Shown here: in pieces, positions 1-10,538 of the stretch
How the letters are laid out: each line of letters begins with the position of its first letter
How positions within the stretch are numbered: the stretch's first letter is position 1
Assembly (NCBI RefSeq): GCF_004193775.1
Contig: NC_041004.1
Span: 33,690,411-33,754,410 of the forward strand
Length of the DNA: 64,000 nt
Direction of reading: 5' to 3'
Source of the DNA: Glycine soja
Taxonomy: Eukaryota > Streptophyta > Magnoliopsida > Fabales > Fabaceae
Program-made: the position numbers and the translations under genes
Notes under the pieces: model-generated
What the model was told of the DNA's origin: nothing
Seen by the model: the letters and a program-made list of their open reading frames with translations, nothing else
Database searches by the model: none

Positions 1-181
1 AGCGCTCATTCTACATCGGTTCTACAAGAACCGATGTTGTAATTCATTTTCAAAGACGGTTTCACAATTCCGTCTTTAAAATTTTAAAATTATTTACAAA
101 ATTGTCACTGTGTACTTACAACATCAGTTTTTTACAACCGTCGGAAAACCCGCGTCGTAAAAAGCCATTTTTCTGGTAGTG
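1..181. mobile_element. 3' end fragment of a CACTA transposon
   Basis: The window opens inside the end of a CACTA (En/Spm) element. It has a near-perfect palindrome of the ACATCGGTT...AACCGATGT type at about 14-36, further imperfect pairs, and stops at GGTAGTG (175-181). Reverse-complemented, this gives the terminal repeat CACTACCAGAAAAATGGC. The rest of the element lies left of the window, so no target duplication can be checked. It is a different copy from the large CACTA at 1806, whose terminus differs after CACTA. Confidence 0.8.
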
Positions 182-1038
182 CCAATAACTCCACCAAGCA
201 TGTCATTAATTAATATTGGGTTATTTTAGTTAATCAATAATTTTGAGTTAAGTATTAAGTACACAATTGTTTAATATTTGAAAGGATATTACTATGCATA
301 AGTAGATCAATCTAACTCGATCATGAGTAAGATATTGTTTCTAGTAAAAGATCCAGGTAATCTGAAAGATGTGTGTTTGATCATGTTTCAATCAATTGAA
401 TTGTGTTGGAAAAAAAAAACCATTTTAATTACCTTTATTTCTAGGTTTTGAAACTATTAGAAAAATATTAGTATGTATTTATTAAATAAGGCACGTTCAA
501 TGTGAATTTGATCATTGGTTACTGATGATTATTGATGAACGCATTAAAGTTTAGTACTATATTTGGGTTTGCTTAACTCTCTAAATCTTTTGATTTGGCC
601 AAATAAGGGAAACAAGTCTAAAAGTACTTAATCATACGCCATTGCTATTAACTCCATTTTTTGAGCTTACACCACTAGGAATGAAGATGTTCATTTTCTA
701 GGAATGAAGATATTGGAAAATATAAAAGAATAAAAGAGTAGGAAGATAAAATTATAAAGCTGCTTATAGAAAGGGATACTAGGCTAGTGTGTAATATATT
801 AAAAAATGGTAAAATTGTAAATTTAATTCCCTTATTTATCTCAGAGTTTGATTTTGGTCTCCTTATAATTTAATTCATGAATTTAGTCCCTTGATTTTTT
901 GCAATCTTGTTATTTCAGTTCTCAATCCTGAAATTGGACGTTGACTGTTAATTGTTTACCTTGACTGCCACATGTTGCGCTTTTATTGGACGTTGAGCGC
1001 CACGTGTTATTATTTTATTGGAGGTTGATGTTAATTAG
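182..1038. other. AT-rich spacer, no gene seen
   Basis: There is no convincing coding sequence. Near 930-1055 the words TTGGACGTTGA and GCCACGTG recur in short imperfect copies, which looks like old repeat debris. Homology to gypsy polyprotein begins shortly after this stretch, so the gypsy copy is truncated on this side. Confidence 0.5.
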
Positions 1039-1059
1039 GTGCACGAAATTAACGTCCAA

Positions 1060-1805
1060 TTAACGTTCTACCATAGATGCAGAGGAAATTATGGCCGGAG
1101 AAGAGGAGGAACCAAACTGGATGACCCCTACAAGAACTTCCTAATTCGAGGGGAACTACCACCAAACGAGGATGAAGCCCAATGCTTCAAACGGAAGACC
1201 AGGTACTACATCATCCTTGATGGCGAGCTATTAAAAAAAAGGCTGATAGCGCCCGTGCTAAAATGCCTAAAACAGTTAAAAGGCAGACTACGTCATGAGA
1301 GAACTTCATGAAGGGATCTACAGTCTCCATACTGAAGGGAGCTCCCTAGCCACCAAAGTGGTAGGAGCCGACTACTACTGGCTAACACTCAAGGTAGACG
1401 CCTTTGACTTTACCAGGAGGTTCAGATGACGTCAAGAGTTTGTTGACGTGTCACTCACTCCTCCTGACAATTTCCACAGTATGATCTCCCCTTGGTCATT
1501 TGCCATGTGGGGAATGGACATACTGGGATCACTACCAAAGGCCCCATGAGCAGTCAAATACTTACTAGTCGTCATCAACTACTTCACCAAGTGGATAAAA
1601 GAAAGACCACTACGGGAAATTTTGACCAGCGAGGTGGAGAAATTCACCTAGAAACACCTTATCTGTAGGTATGGCCTCCCATACGCCATTGTCATTGACA
1701 ACAACACTCATTTCAAAGCTCATACTTACTAACAAGGCTAGGCATCAAGCACCTAGTTACCTCTGTCGAACATCTTCATACCAACGCTCAGTCAGAGGCA
1801 GTAGA
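1060..1805 (+). pseudogene. Ty3/gypsy pol, integrase N-terminal part (host of the CACTA)
   Basis: This is the left half of a decayed Ty3/gypsy polyprotein. In changing frames one reads the linker before integrase (DDPYKNFLIRGELPPNEDEA), then the zinc-binding and catalytic parts of integrase: YYWLTLK, SPWSFAMWGMDILG, a YFTKW block, and LICRYGLPYAIVIDNN, which holds the second catalytic Asp region. Stops and frameshifts interrupt it throughout. It breaks off at the CACTA terminus at 1806 and resumes in homology at 47566 with RVILRALRTRL, which normally follows directly, so the two parts were once one gene. It would have inserted retrotransposon cDNA into the genome. Confidence 0.85.
1803..1805. 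repeat. CACTA target-site duplication, left copy (AGA)
   Basis: The bases AGA lie directly before CACTA at 1806, and the same AGA follows TAGTG at 47566-47568. CACTA elements make 3-bp duplications, so this pair supports the element boundaries. Confidence 0.85.
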
Positions 1806-1819
1806 CACTAGTAGAAAAT

Positions 1820-2150
1820 ATAGAATTAACATCGGAAGATTAGCATCGATTTTTTAAAAACCGATGTTAACAAAAGTGTGGTGGCATTTTTGTAAATAAG
1901 TCGAGTTAGTTGACATCGGTTTTGTCAAAACCGATGTTATCTACCTGATGTTAACATCAGTTATTTAAATAACTGGTGTTAACGTTAGGTAGTTAACATT
2001 GGTTTTGACAAAACCGATGTTAACTAACTAATGTTAACATCGGTTTTTTTAACCTGATCTTAACTACCTGCGGTTGAAAACCGATGTTAACTACCTTAGG
2101 TCAACATCGGTTATTTTTAAAAAATCGATGTTGTGATGTTGATAAATTAA
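1820..2150. repeat. Left CACTA subterminal palindromic repeats
   Basis: At least six imperfect copies of TTAACATCGGTTTT in both orientations, often arranged head to head as ACATCGGTT-spacer-AACCGATGT. In En/Spm elements such subterminal motifs bind the TNPA-type protein; that role is inferred here from position. The same motif fills the right end (18490-19034 and 47399-47565). Confidence 0.85.
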
Positions 2151-2804
2151 AAACCTAAATTACTTCATCCTCCCGCGCGCTAAAACCATATCGTACTTTC
2201 TCCTTTCTCCTTCCGCCTGAGCACCGACTGCCACAAATTGCTCGTGACTGCAACCACATTGTTGTCAGCTATGATTGCCACTGAAACCCTATCGTCACTG
2301 CAACCACATTGTTCTCAGCTATGACTGGTCATGACTCTTCTTTCTCAGTCCCAGTCTGAGTTGCCTGTGGCTGCCACTCGAGGTCAGCTTCATATCTTCA
2401 TTCTTTTTCGTTGCATTTAGAATCTGTTTTCTTTTCTTTTTATAAGGACATTGTTGTCGTTGGACTTTGTTTTATTGGTTGGGGTACGAGTCTCTGTTAC
2501 GTTGTTGATTGGAAGTAGTTTGACCTGTTTGTTCTTTTGCTTTGCTCGTTTCACATTTTCTGTTCTTTTGAATCTATTAGAAAATTATTTTCAGTTGGTC
2601 TACTATCCTGGGGTGTCGTAGATTCAGTTCCTTCTTCATTCAATGTTTTGATAGTGGGGTAGGGGCTGGTGGTTATATATGTGAGTTGTTTTCCTAACCA
2701 TAAGATTTATTTGATAGTGGGAAAGGGAATGTAATGGTGGAGATGTGGGCAGAAGGGTTTCAGAGGTGTTAGGCACAATGGATGGTTTTAGGGATTTCGA
2801 TGAG
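2151..2804. other. CACTA internal DNA, no gene recognised
   Basis: A C/T-rich segment (2170-2420) looks like a 5' leader with imperfectly repeated phrases (GCAACCACATTGTTGTCAGC at about 2250 and a close copy at about 2299). No reading frame of note is present. Confidence 0.4.
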
Positions 2805-3050
2805 TTAGGAGAACACAAAGGGCTTTGCGTACTTTGGGTCAGAAAGCAAAAGCTTTGGTGAAGTAACCCGGCTTCTGGTGTGGCAGGTATTGGTTTTGCT
2901 GACATATAGTGCAGTTGCGAACAAAAGCTTTAGTGTCAAAGTACATGCTTGACCAGTAGAAGGAGGTGCCAAGCCTAACCAAATTTGGTTGAGGTTTAAA
3001 GTGTCCTGTCGTTGGGGAGGAGTGGTGAAGATTGGAAATCTGAGGCACAA
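2805..3050 (-). pseudogene. Retroelement integrase zinc-finger fragment
   Basis: The - strand reads SNLHHSSPTTGH, then FYWSSMYFDTKAFVRNC and TICQQNQ. This is the His-His...Cys-x2-Cys layout of a retroelement integrase zinc-binding domain: paired His, an aromatic FYW block, then C-x-x-C. It is about 70 residues long, has no catalytic core that I can recognise, and lies antisense within the CACTA. It is either captured or the remnant of an older insertion. The open frame of 89 codons overlapping it at 2636-2905 is a shadow. Confidence 0.55.
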
Positions 3051-4232
3051 AGAGTCAATTCTGTAAGTACAATAAGCCGTTTGAGACTCTGAAAGTTATT
3101 TGCATGATTTCATCAATTTCAACTTTTTATTTGCATTCACAAGGTCTTGCGTTTAAATTTGTAGGTTATGTTTCGTTCCACTTTGTAATCTGAGCCACTG
3201 TTGGATTATCTGCCAAAGGACTTGTAACATACTTCTCTTGTACAGCAAGTGTTGAACCAATTGGCTGAAGGTATGTCTCTATTATAGGGTCTGGATTCCC
3301 AAATATCATACTTATGACCATGAACAAGAACTTCTACATGCCCAAATATGATAGCTGTTGGTTTTTTGTATGTGAAATTTTGTAACAGAAAAAAAAAGAA
3401 CACTTAAAGCCTATAGTTTAGTTCAGTACCTGCATTAGTTGACTGTGCAAATTGGACTATAATGACAATGCCTCATAATGCAATATAATACCTTATGTTG
3501 GAGTTTACTATTTCCTTAATGACATGTGAAATTTAGTATTAGTTAACAAATGTTTTGGTTTTTTGGGTACTGAATAATTTATTTTTAAGTTTTTCATTGA
3601 TTTTGTTCATGAATCGTACGATATAATCGATTCATTGGTGTTTTGGGTACTGAATGATGCTGATATCCATTTTTGAGAAGTTGCCACTTGCCATTTGATT
3701 ATCTTATCCTACTTGGTGGTGGTGCATTTATTTTTATTTACAAAATAAGGTTTAGAATAACATGATTTTGAAAGCAAGAATTTGGGCCAAAAGGGAACCT
3801 TAACCATTTTGATTTGATATAGTCTTATGGCAAAGGCCGCTCCTTGTATACTTAAATTCGCATATAGTGCCAAGTAGTACTAGGTTCTGCTTTTACGATA
3901 AATAGCATTTAGGTTTGAAAATAATATGTAGGACAAGAAAGTAACTTAAGAACTAAGAAGCACATCAAATTTGAAATAAGCACGCCTCCAAAATCACTGT
4001 CCTCATAAAATATCTTTTTTCTTCCATTGAATTTTTAGGTGACCACTACTATTCTTCCACTGACTTCTTTCTCATCAATGATTCATACGCTGATAAATTG
4101 GTTGTGATTCATATAAGGCAACTTCTTTTTTTGTATCAGGTGATGATCATTTCTCCAATATCAATGATGTATATATTTTAATTTGTGTATACTTGACAAA
4201 TGAGAATTGATTTTAACTATAGCTGAGTTTTG

Positions 4233-4267
<35 letters not shown>

Positions 4268-4718
4268 AAAATTGTATGGAAGTTGAGTTAATTTATATAT
4301 ATATATATAGAACGTACTTGTATGGAAGCATGATATGTGACTGTTGTCTAGTAAAGTTGATGTTGTCTGAAAAACTTCATGTTTGATCACACACACACAC
4401 ACACAGAAGGTTTTTGCTTTGATGCATAATGTAGTCCTTATAAGGACATTGAAGTACCCAACAATATGCAGGGTTTTTACAGTGCTTTGTCTCATACAAG
4501 TTCTGTATATTCTTTTAGACAAAATATGCATGTGTCATTGCATAAGCTTCGGGGACCTATATAATAAAGGTTGACATGTCTGATACATATATTATATAGG
4601 TTTTTTGTCTCCTGACCATTGTAGCATGCTAATGAGTCATCAACTCTTATCTCACATGCTGCAACTGATTTATCTCATTCAGACTCTGACTTGGCACCTT
4701 TTTCAGCTTCATTACTTG
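3051..4718. other. AT-rich CACTA internal DNA with TA and CA microsatellites
   Basis: No gene is recognised. It holds a (TA)n run at about 4233-4264, a shorter one at about 4294-4308, and a (CA)n run at about 4388-4404. The composition resembles plant intron or intergenic DNA. Confidence 0.5.
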
Positions 4719-5087
4719 TCAATAACTGAAGCAAGCATTTATTTGTCTCCAATCTCCACTGGTGTCCATGTTCTCTCCCATGATTAATTTGTCATTGTCA
4801 TCAAGAATGCTTACTATTTGTGTAGTGCTTGGTCTTAATTTTGGGTCAGAATGGGTGCATGCAGCTCCTAAGCTTACCAATGTCATTAACTCCTTCAAAT
4901 TGTACTCTCCATTTAGTCCCATATTTGCTAATGCCTCAAGTGGCCTTTTTCTCACCTCAAATTCATCAACCTTGTTTACCAATAGCACCTCAGGTTGCCT
5001 AAAATCCACAGCCTTAAGTCCACTTATAATCTCAAGCACCACTACACCAAAAGTACCTAGTCTTGGGCACCACACACACACACACAC
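4719..5087 (-). pseudogene. Captured receptor-like protein kinase C-terminal fragment
   Basis: The - strand encodes the end of a plant Ser/Thr kinase domain: FGVVVLEIISGLKAVDF (subdomain IX), then LVSLGAACTHSDPKLRP (subdomain XI with its invariant Arg) and STTQIVSILD, ending shortly after a DWRQINAC tail. The catalytic loop and ATP site are absent, so this is a fragment of about 110 residues with no kinase activity. The wording is closest, from memory, to lectin-type receptor kinases of the S.2 group, but that assignment is tentative. The upstream edge is a (CA)n run at 5071-5090. It lies antisense inside the CACTA, as expected for a host exon captured by the transposon. Confidence 0.7.
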
Positions 5088-6635
5088 ACAAAAGTTTGGT
5101 AAAAGTTATGTTGTTCCTTGGACCTTGAAAAATGTTACGAAAAACAGTTGTTTTACTATTTTCAAAAAATGCAAGACAGTGAATTTTAGTAACTTCACTG
5201 CAACTGTTTTTAATTTAAAAAAATTCTATTAATGAATTTTTGAGTGGTAAAATTTATGAAGGAATATACCTATTAGGGAGTGTCCCTGTAAATTTGGGTG
5301 AGAATCAGAGTTCAAATGATATTCTTATAATATTACAAACTGATGAAATATGAGCTTATAGGAAAAGTGAAATTTAATTGAAATAATTGTCTTATATATG
5401 AGTGAGTTAATTATCAGGATTCCATCTTAGAAAGAGGATATCCTCATTTTGTGAGTGAGCTTGAGATGATTTATTGGTATGTCTTATTGAGTTAAATTTT
5501 ATTTAATTTTTTGAAAGTAGCTTTATCATGTTGGGTAAATGTCGGTTTTACGTTTATAATTAACATGTTGGATATGTAATGTTGTTCATATGGTAATCTC
5601 ATTGTTGAGGAGTGTTGTCCAATACGATTTCATGCTTTAGATAAAAGAATGAAGAGAATAGTATCTTATATAATATGAATAAATAGAAGGAAAAAAGAAT
5701 AGTATTTGTGCTCTTGATATATAGAAGCAGTTGTTGGATGAAGCTTCCTAGAAGCAACTAATGCTATTCTTGCAATATTATTTCAATTGATATGTACTTT
5801 ACAATAACATCTCTTATAATGAAGACCTCTTGATTTCTTGTTCTAGGAATATCAAATACGGCTAGTAGGAGTTGGGTTTTTTGTTGAGCAAGTTGGTTCC
5901 TTCCCAGGATTTCTGTTGCAGTGATCGCTCCTTTATTTTCTTGCTGCTATTTTCTATTGCCTATTTGCTACTGGAGAAAGAGTAAATTTTGACGATCCTG
6001 GTGAGCTTAAATATATGTATATTTGCCTTTGAACTTGCAAATATATTTTAGAACTTTGTCCTGGCATACTAGTCTTGCTTTTGTGGATACTGGTATCTTT
6101 GGTGTTTTGTGTGGTCTTGCAAACACCACTAACCACTAACCAAATGTATGGAGCATATCAAGTAAATCGTGTTATATTGTTAGAGAAAAAAATATATGAT
6201 CTAGCATAAATCATCAAGATTAAAATATACACAAATGTGGCCTTTTATTACTATCTTGAGAACTAAATTACATTACATCTATAGTCCTATCCTTCCCCAG
6301 GAAAGAATGGTGTAAGCTAGCTAGCAAGCAAGCAAGCACTGTTTATAAGCCCCTTTCCATTAGAGAATGTTAGGAAGCATTTTTTTTTCCTTTCCATATT
6401 GTATATTCTAGTTCACTAATTACCTTTTCCTAGCCTGCTTGCAATATAAGCACATGAAGGCTGCGACATATTTTCTGCTACTTTCCTTAATGAAATGTGA
6501 ATATTGTCTCAGATACGCGTTGCTCACACAGCTGCACCCATTTCTCTATTCATTTTCTTTATTGTCCAACTTTTGTCTTTTAGGCTGGAGTGATTGAAAG
6601 GTAGGACAGGATAAAATTGCCTATCATCACCATCA
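5088..6635. other. CACTA internal DNA, no gene recognised
   Basis: AT-rich DNA without a clear gene. A short + strand stretch near 5910-5975 could encode a hydrophobic peptide (VAVIAPLFSCCYFLL), which may be a scrap of a membrane protein exon; I cannot place it. Confidence 0.4.
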
Positions 6636-6845
6636 CTATTGTTGTAGTTGTTGCTTTTGTGAATCTAAACCAAGTTTAGCGACTAGGAATGGTAGATCCT
6701 TATTTTCTAGAGCGGTAGCAGCTACTACATTAGCATTACCAGGACTAGTAATAATAGCTTGGGGTGAATCCACTTGAGAAGCACTGCTATTGATTTCTGA
6801 TGAAAGTGAACCACTTTCAATGTGTTGATGTAAGGTTTGCTTCAT
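6636..6845 (-). pseudogene. Possible captured exon, unidentified
   Basis: A 69-codon frame rich in Ser, Ala and Gln (HQHIESGSLSSEINSSASQ, ending DSQKQQLQQ) with normal-looking coding composition, unlike its AT-rich surroundings. I do not recognise the protein. It may be an exon of a captured host gene on the - strand, perhaps linked with the frames at 7032-7319 and 7876-8193, but no splice chain is proven. It may equally be chance. Confidence 0.25.
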
Positions 6846-7875
6846 TTGTGATTTGTAGCAGAGGTTAGAGCTTTTAACTCATGACAGAGTGGGAAACAAT
6901 GAGATTTTTCTCTCTGATTATCCTTGAAATCCACCCTTGTAATATTTCTGTTTACAATACATAATATATATTTAAGAAACACAACAATTTTAGGTGTATT
7001 TGATTTGTAGCTAGATTTTAATATTTTTTTGTTAAAGAAAATAAAGAAAGAAGGCCCTTACAGTAAAGTCACATGTGAATCTCCACATGGATTCCATGAG
7101 CTGTCCAAGGTTCACTCCCTCTCCATAGATTCCATAAATGAAGAGAAACCCAAAAGGTGTACAAAGTGAGTCACTACTACTCACCCATATTTTGAGACAA
7201 GGGAAAACTTTCTCTCTTGCATGATTTAAGGTTGTAAGAAAAAACCTTAGCAGTTGACAGTTTGTAACTTGAAGCTTATAAGCTTCACAAATGTTCCATA
7301 TGCTAAATATGACCCCCATGATCTTGAGGTTTCATTGTTATTAATAACATCTTCATTATTTACTTTGCTCTGCAAGTTGAGTCATCCCTCTTCTTTGTAG
7401 TAGCATACCCATGTTCCTAAGCTGAGTTTCTCCTTCAAAATAACATCCATGTCCAATGGATACAAATCTTTGGTCCTCATGGTTCTTTTGTACAATGAAA
7501 TTGCTAGATCTATGAATAAAATTGATCAACCTTTGCTGTTTGAGTTTTCTTTTCCTTCCCTGGGGAAAGGAAAGGAAAGGAAAAAGACTTTTGTTTATTC
7601 TCACTTGAATCTTCTCAAACACCACCTCATTTTTTTCAATCCTTTTTTTTCCAATCATTTTCTCTTCTTGGTCACAATACTAGTACCACAAATTTGCAAC
7701 CCCAAAAATACTGTAAACTAATGGTCCTCTGCCATTAATATGAGAGAATTTAGCAGATCAATGGCACAACAACAGTTCATGTTTTTTGGGGGCACGAAAT
7801 TGGGGTACTATCCCTACTCTTATATTCTCTCCCTTTTCTTTTCCTTCCCTTCCCTTTTCTTTCCTTTCTCTTCCC
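6846..7875. other. CACTA internal DNA with weak - strand open frames
   Basis: There are open frames of 95 and 100 codons on the - strand (7032-7319, 7356-7658) and one of 90 codons on the + strand (7449-7721). None shows a recognisable domain. Pyrimidine-rich runs occur at 7545-7590 and 7825-7875. Confidence 0.35.
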
Positions 7876-8193
7876 CTAACTAGAAGGGAGATGATCAATT
7901 TCAACTTTTCCTAGTCTTTTCACCTCAAGAAGCATTTGAACTACAGCAGAGTCAAAGGAGGTCTTCTTATCACTTCTAGCTTCTTCTTTGCTTTCTATAA
8001 TACCATAATTGGATATGCACAAGGTAATTTTTGACACAAAGCAGTTCTGTCCCTTGCTTCCTTGCAGCCCCTCACAGGATTCAAATAGAGATCTGTGACA
8101 AAATAAAAACTTGTCGGATTCACATGTCACATCACTACCAATTCTAGAACAAAAGATTCTTATCTGCACATCATATATAAATAATAATATCAT
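7876..8193 (-). pseudogene. Possible captured exon, unidentified
   Basis: A 105-codon - strand frame. Its second half (residues about 70-105: SKEEARSDKKTSFDSAVVQM and LLEVKRLGKVEIDHLPSS) has mixed charge and looks more protein-like than random AT-rich frames. I do not recognise it. It lies on the same strand as the kinase fragment, so it could be part of captured host DNA. Confidence 0.25.
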
Positions 8194-9364
8194 TTAAAAT
8201 CTGTTTTTCCCATATCAAACCAATTTTCGAATTGCATGATGTAAGGTGGTGCAAGTGATTCGCTAAAAAAAGAAACCCCATGCTTCAAATACATTGGATT
8301 GTAAGAATAAGTATGAGAAATGACGGTGTTGAGTATGATCTATATTGTTTGATTTTGTAATACTCTTTCATTCAGTTTCTCTAGCTAGTTGATTGTTTCC
8401 TATGTTAGCTGATTTCAATCCCTAAAGTTTAGGGATCAATTCTGTTCTCCACATATTACACACACAAATCCTTCATGTAGTACTACATAACAAATGTTGT
8501 TTTCAAATTCAAGTTGCTCAAGCAATTGAAAGTACAAATTAGTTGATGGACTCATTTATCTTTATATTTTGTTGAATCAAATGTAGGCACTAACCACTGT
8601 AATTTCTTACATACTTCATATAATGTGGTCCGCGGTCCTCTCTTATTCATATTAATTGATAAATTAACTGTGTAACATGAATCCAAAATGAAGTTAACTA
8701 TAGGTAGTTAATAAATTAACTGATTGCCCTTGGATTTGATTCTAACAGAATTACAAAATAGCATATAGGATAATCTTCTAGAGCCAATATCCTCTTGTCA
8801 TGTCATCATTGTCTTGGTTGGACTTCCTTGATGTAATCTTGCAGATATTGAGGTTTGTTTGCTACACTTTTTGGTTTGTGAGTCATATGTATGCTTTGTA
8901 TGCTTTGCTCTGTTGATGATTTTGTTGGTGAGAATTGCAATTGTCATATGGTGAAATTGATTCGGTGATTTTATATGAAAACCAAAAACCCAATCAAAAA
9001 CTAGGTAAGGAATAGAAAGATTACTTCATGAATATAACAACCACAATAAAGTTGTATGGTTCAGGAGTCAAAATTCAACGATTAAAATCTTAGTCACAAA
9101 TAAAGTTGTATGGTGGCAATAATTGCCCAACCTCATATAGTCATGGCAATTAAAATCCCTTAGTGTCACATATCATATGAAAATTTAAAAAGTTATAGTA
9201 GTGAATACTGACTGACTCAAAGGAAGAATAACCAAATACAACTATGAATATGAGTGTGATTGATTACTTCTCAGTTTTCGATGAAGGCAATCATATTTAT
9301 AAACCATATTGCCAGCCTCTATAAAATTTATCCCTTGTTTTATATTTAATTAATCTTTGGTTAA
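8194..9364. other. AT-rich CACTA internal DNA
   Basis: I see no gene. Short duplicated phrases such as AATAAAGTTGTATGGT (about 9044 and 9099) and TAAATTAACTG (about 8661 and 8712) suggest small local duplications. Confidence 0.4.
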
Positions 9365-9608
9365 GTTGACACACACACACACCCTCATGACATAGACACA
9401 TAGACACCCTCATGACAAACACATACACACCCTCATCACACACAAAGACACACACACACACACATACAGACACCCTCATGACAAACACACATACACCCTC
9501 ATCACACAATGACACACACACACACCTTCATCACACACAAAGACACACACACACACCCTCATCACACACACACACACCCTCATCATACACACACACACAC
9601 ACCCTGCT
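9365..9608. repeat. (CA)n-based minisatellite
   Basis: About 240 bp of irregular units built from ACACACAC, CACCCTCATCACAC and CACCCTCATGACAAAC, roughly 8-10 units of variable length. Open frames across it are low-complexity artefacts. Confidence 0.9.
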
Positions 9609-9771
9609 GACACACTAATTTTGTTATAAATGACAAAATGTTCCTCTCTCCCAATCTCTCTTCTATATATATAAATGCAAACATGCCTTATTTCTTCAGA
9701 GTCTAAATTGTCCCAGGCCAACTAACCCAATTAACTAACTACCTTTGTCACTGACAAACTAATTCTAACAG

Positions 9772-9957
9772 TCATCTAACAATTGAGAGCCAGAGTTTAG
9801 TCACCTTTGCTGGCACATGAGGTCCACTCAAGAGGTCAGGTCTACTGGTTTCGGAAGTAGTGGGTTGGCTGGTGTACTCACAACCTAATCCTTCTTGGTT
9901 GTCATATATTCCATCCACCTCTGTCATACCTCTAACATAATTCACAAAAGAAGACAC
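9772..9957 (-). pseudogene. Possible captured exon, unidentified
   Basis: A 61-codon frame with balanced composition (VNYVRGMTEVDGIYDNQEGL and SETSRPDLLSGPHVPAKVTK) that looks like real protein rather than AT-rich noise. I do not recognise it. It sits immediately next to the 146-bp repeat that precedes the transposase gene and partly overlaps it on the other strand. Confidence 0.3.
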
Positions 9958-10073
9958 ATACCCAACTACAATAATAAAGCATAAGCACCCTCCAAACCCA
10001 GAATTTGAAATTGGTTACATAAAGAACTATTGATGTCGATATTTGTCTGTAATTGAAATTTAGATTTTGCATG
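9928..10073 (+). repeat. Direct repeat upstream of the transposase gene (copy 1)
   Basis: About 146 bp recur at 15110-15253. Shared words include CCTCTAACAT, CTACAATAATAAAGCATAA and TTGATGTCGATATTTGTCTG. Copy 1 ends about 465 bp before the TNP2 start; copy 2 ends 15 bp before the second gene's ATG. This could be a duplicated promoter or leader serving both CACTA genes. Confidence 0.8.
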
Positions 10074-10538
10074 TTCTTGTACGTCATCAATGTAATTTGC
10101 TATATAAGCAATTGTTGTTCATGCTGAGTGAACCTTAGATTCCCGTTTGAGACTGAATGCAATGATTCTTGCAGACAGTTTGCATTAGTCATTGTATTTA
10201 GTCTTGAATTGTCTGTTTGGATAGTTTGGGGAGACTGGTATTTTTATGTTAGATTCATTCGTTAAGGTTATTATTATTTTGATTAATTTGATGAAATTTC
10301 GGTGCAATGCATTTCAAGTTGTTCTCTGAGTGCATACTTGATTATCAGGAAATTCATTTCACCGATGTCATGTCGTGTACTTGGAGACCAATGCGAAATG
10401 CTGCCAAAATTTAGTCAAATTTTTCAAAATAATACTAACCCTGACGTTTGAAGCTAACATAAAAGATAGTTTTCCTAAATGGGATAAGGCCACACCTATA
10501 AATAAAAAAGTGAGATTTTCATGCATGGAATTGCTTAG
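10074..10538 (+). other. Leader before the TNP2 start
   Basis: AT-rich DNA between repeat copy 1 and the transposase ATG at 10539. A small open frame (10375-10557) overlaps the start but shows no known domain. It may hold an untranslated leader and intron. Confidence 0.4.

Noticed and set aside
9297..9721. Val/Cys- or Thr/His-rich frames over the CA minisatellite
   Set aside because: Simple-sequence artefacts.
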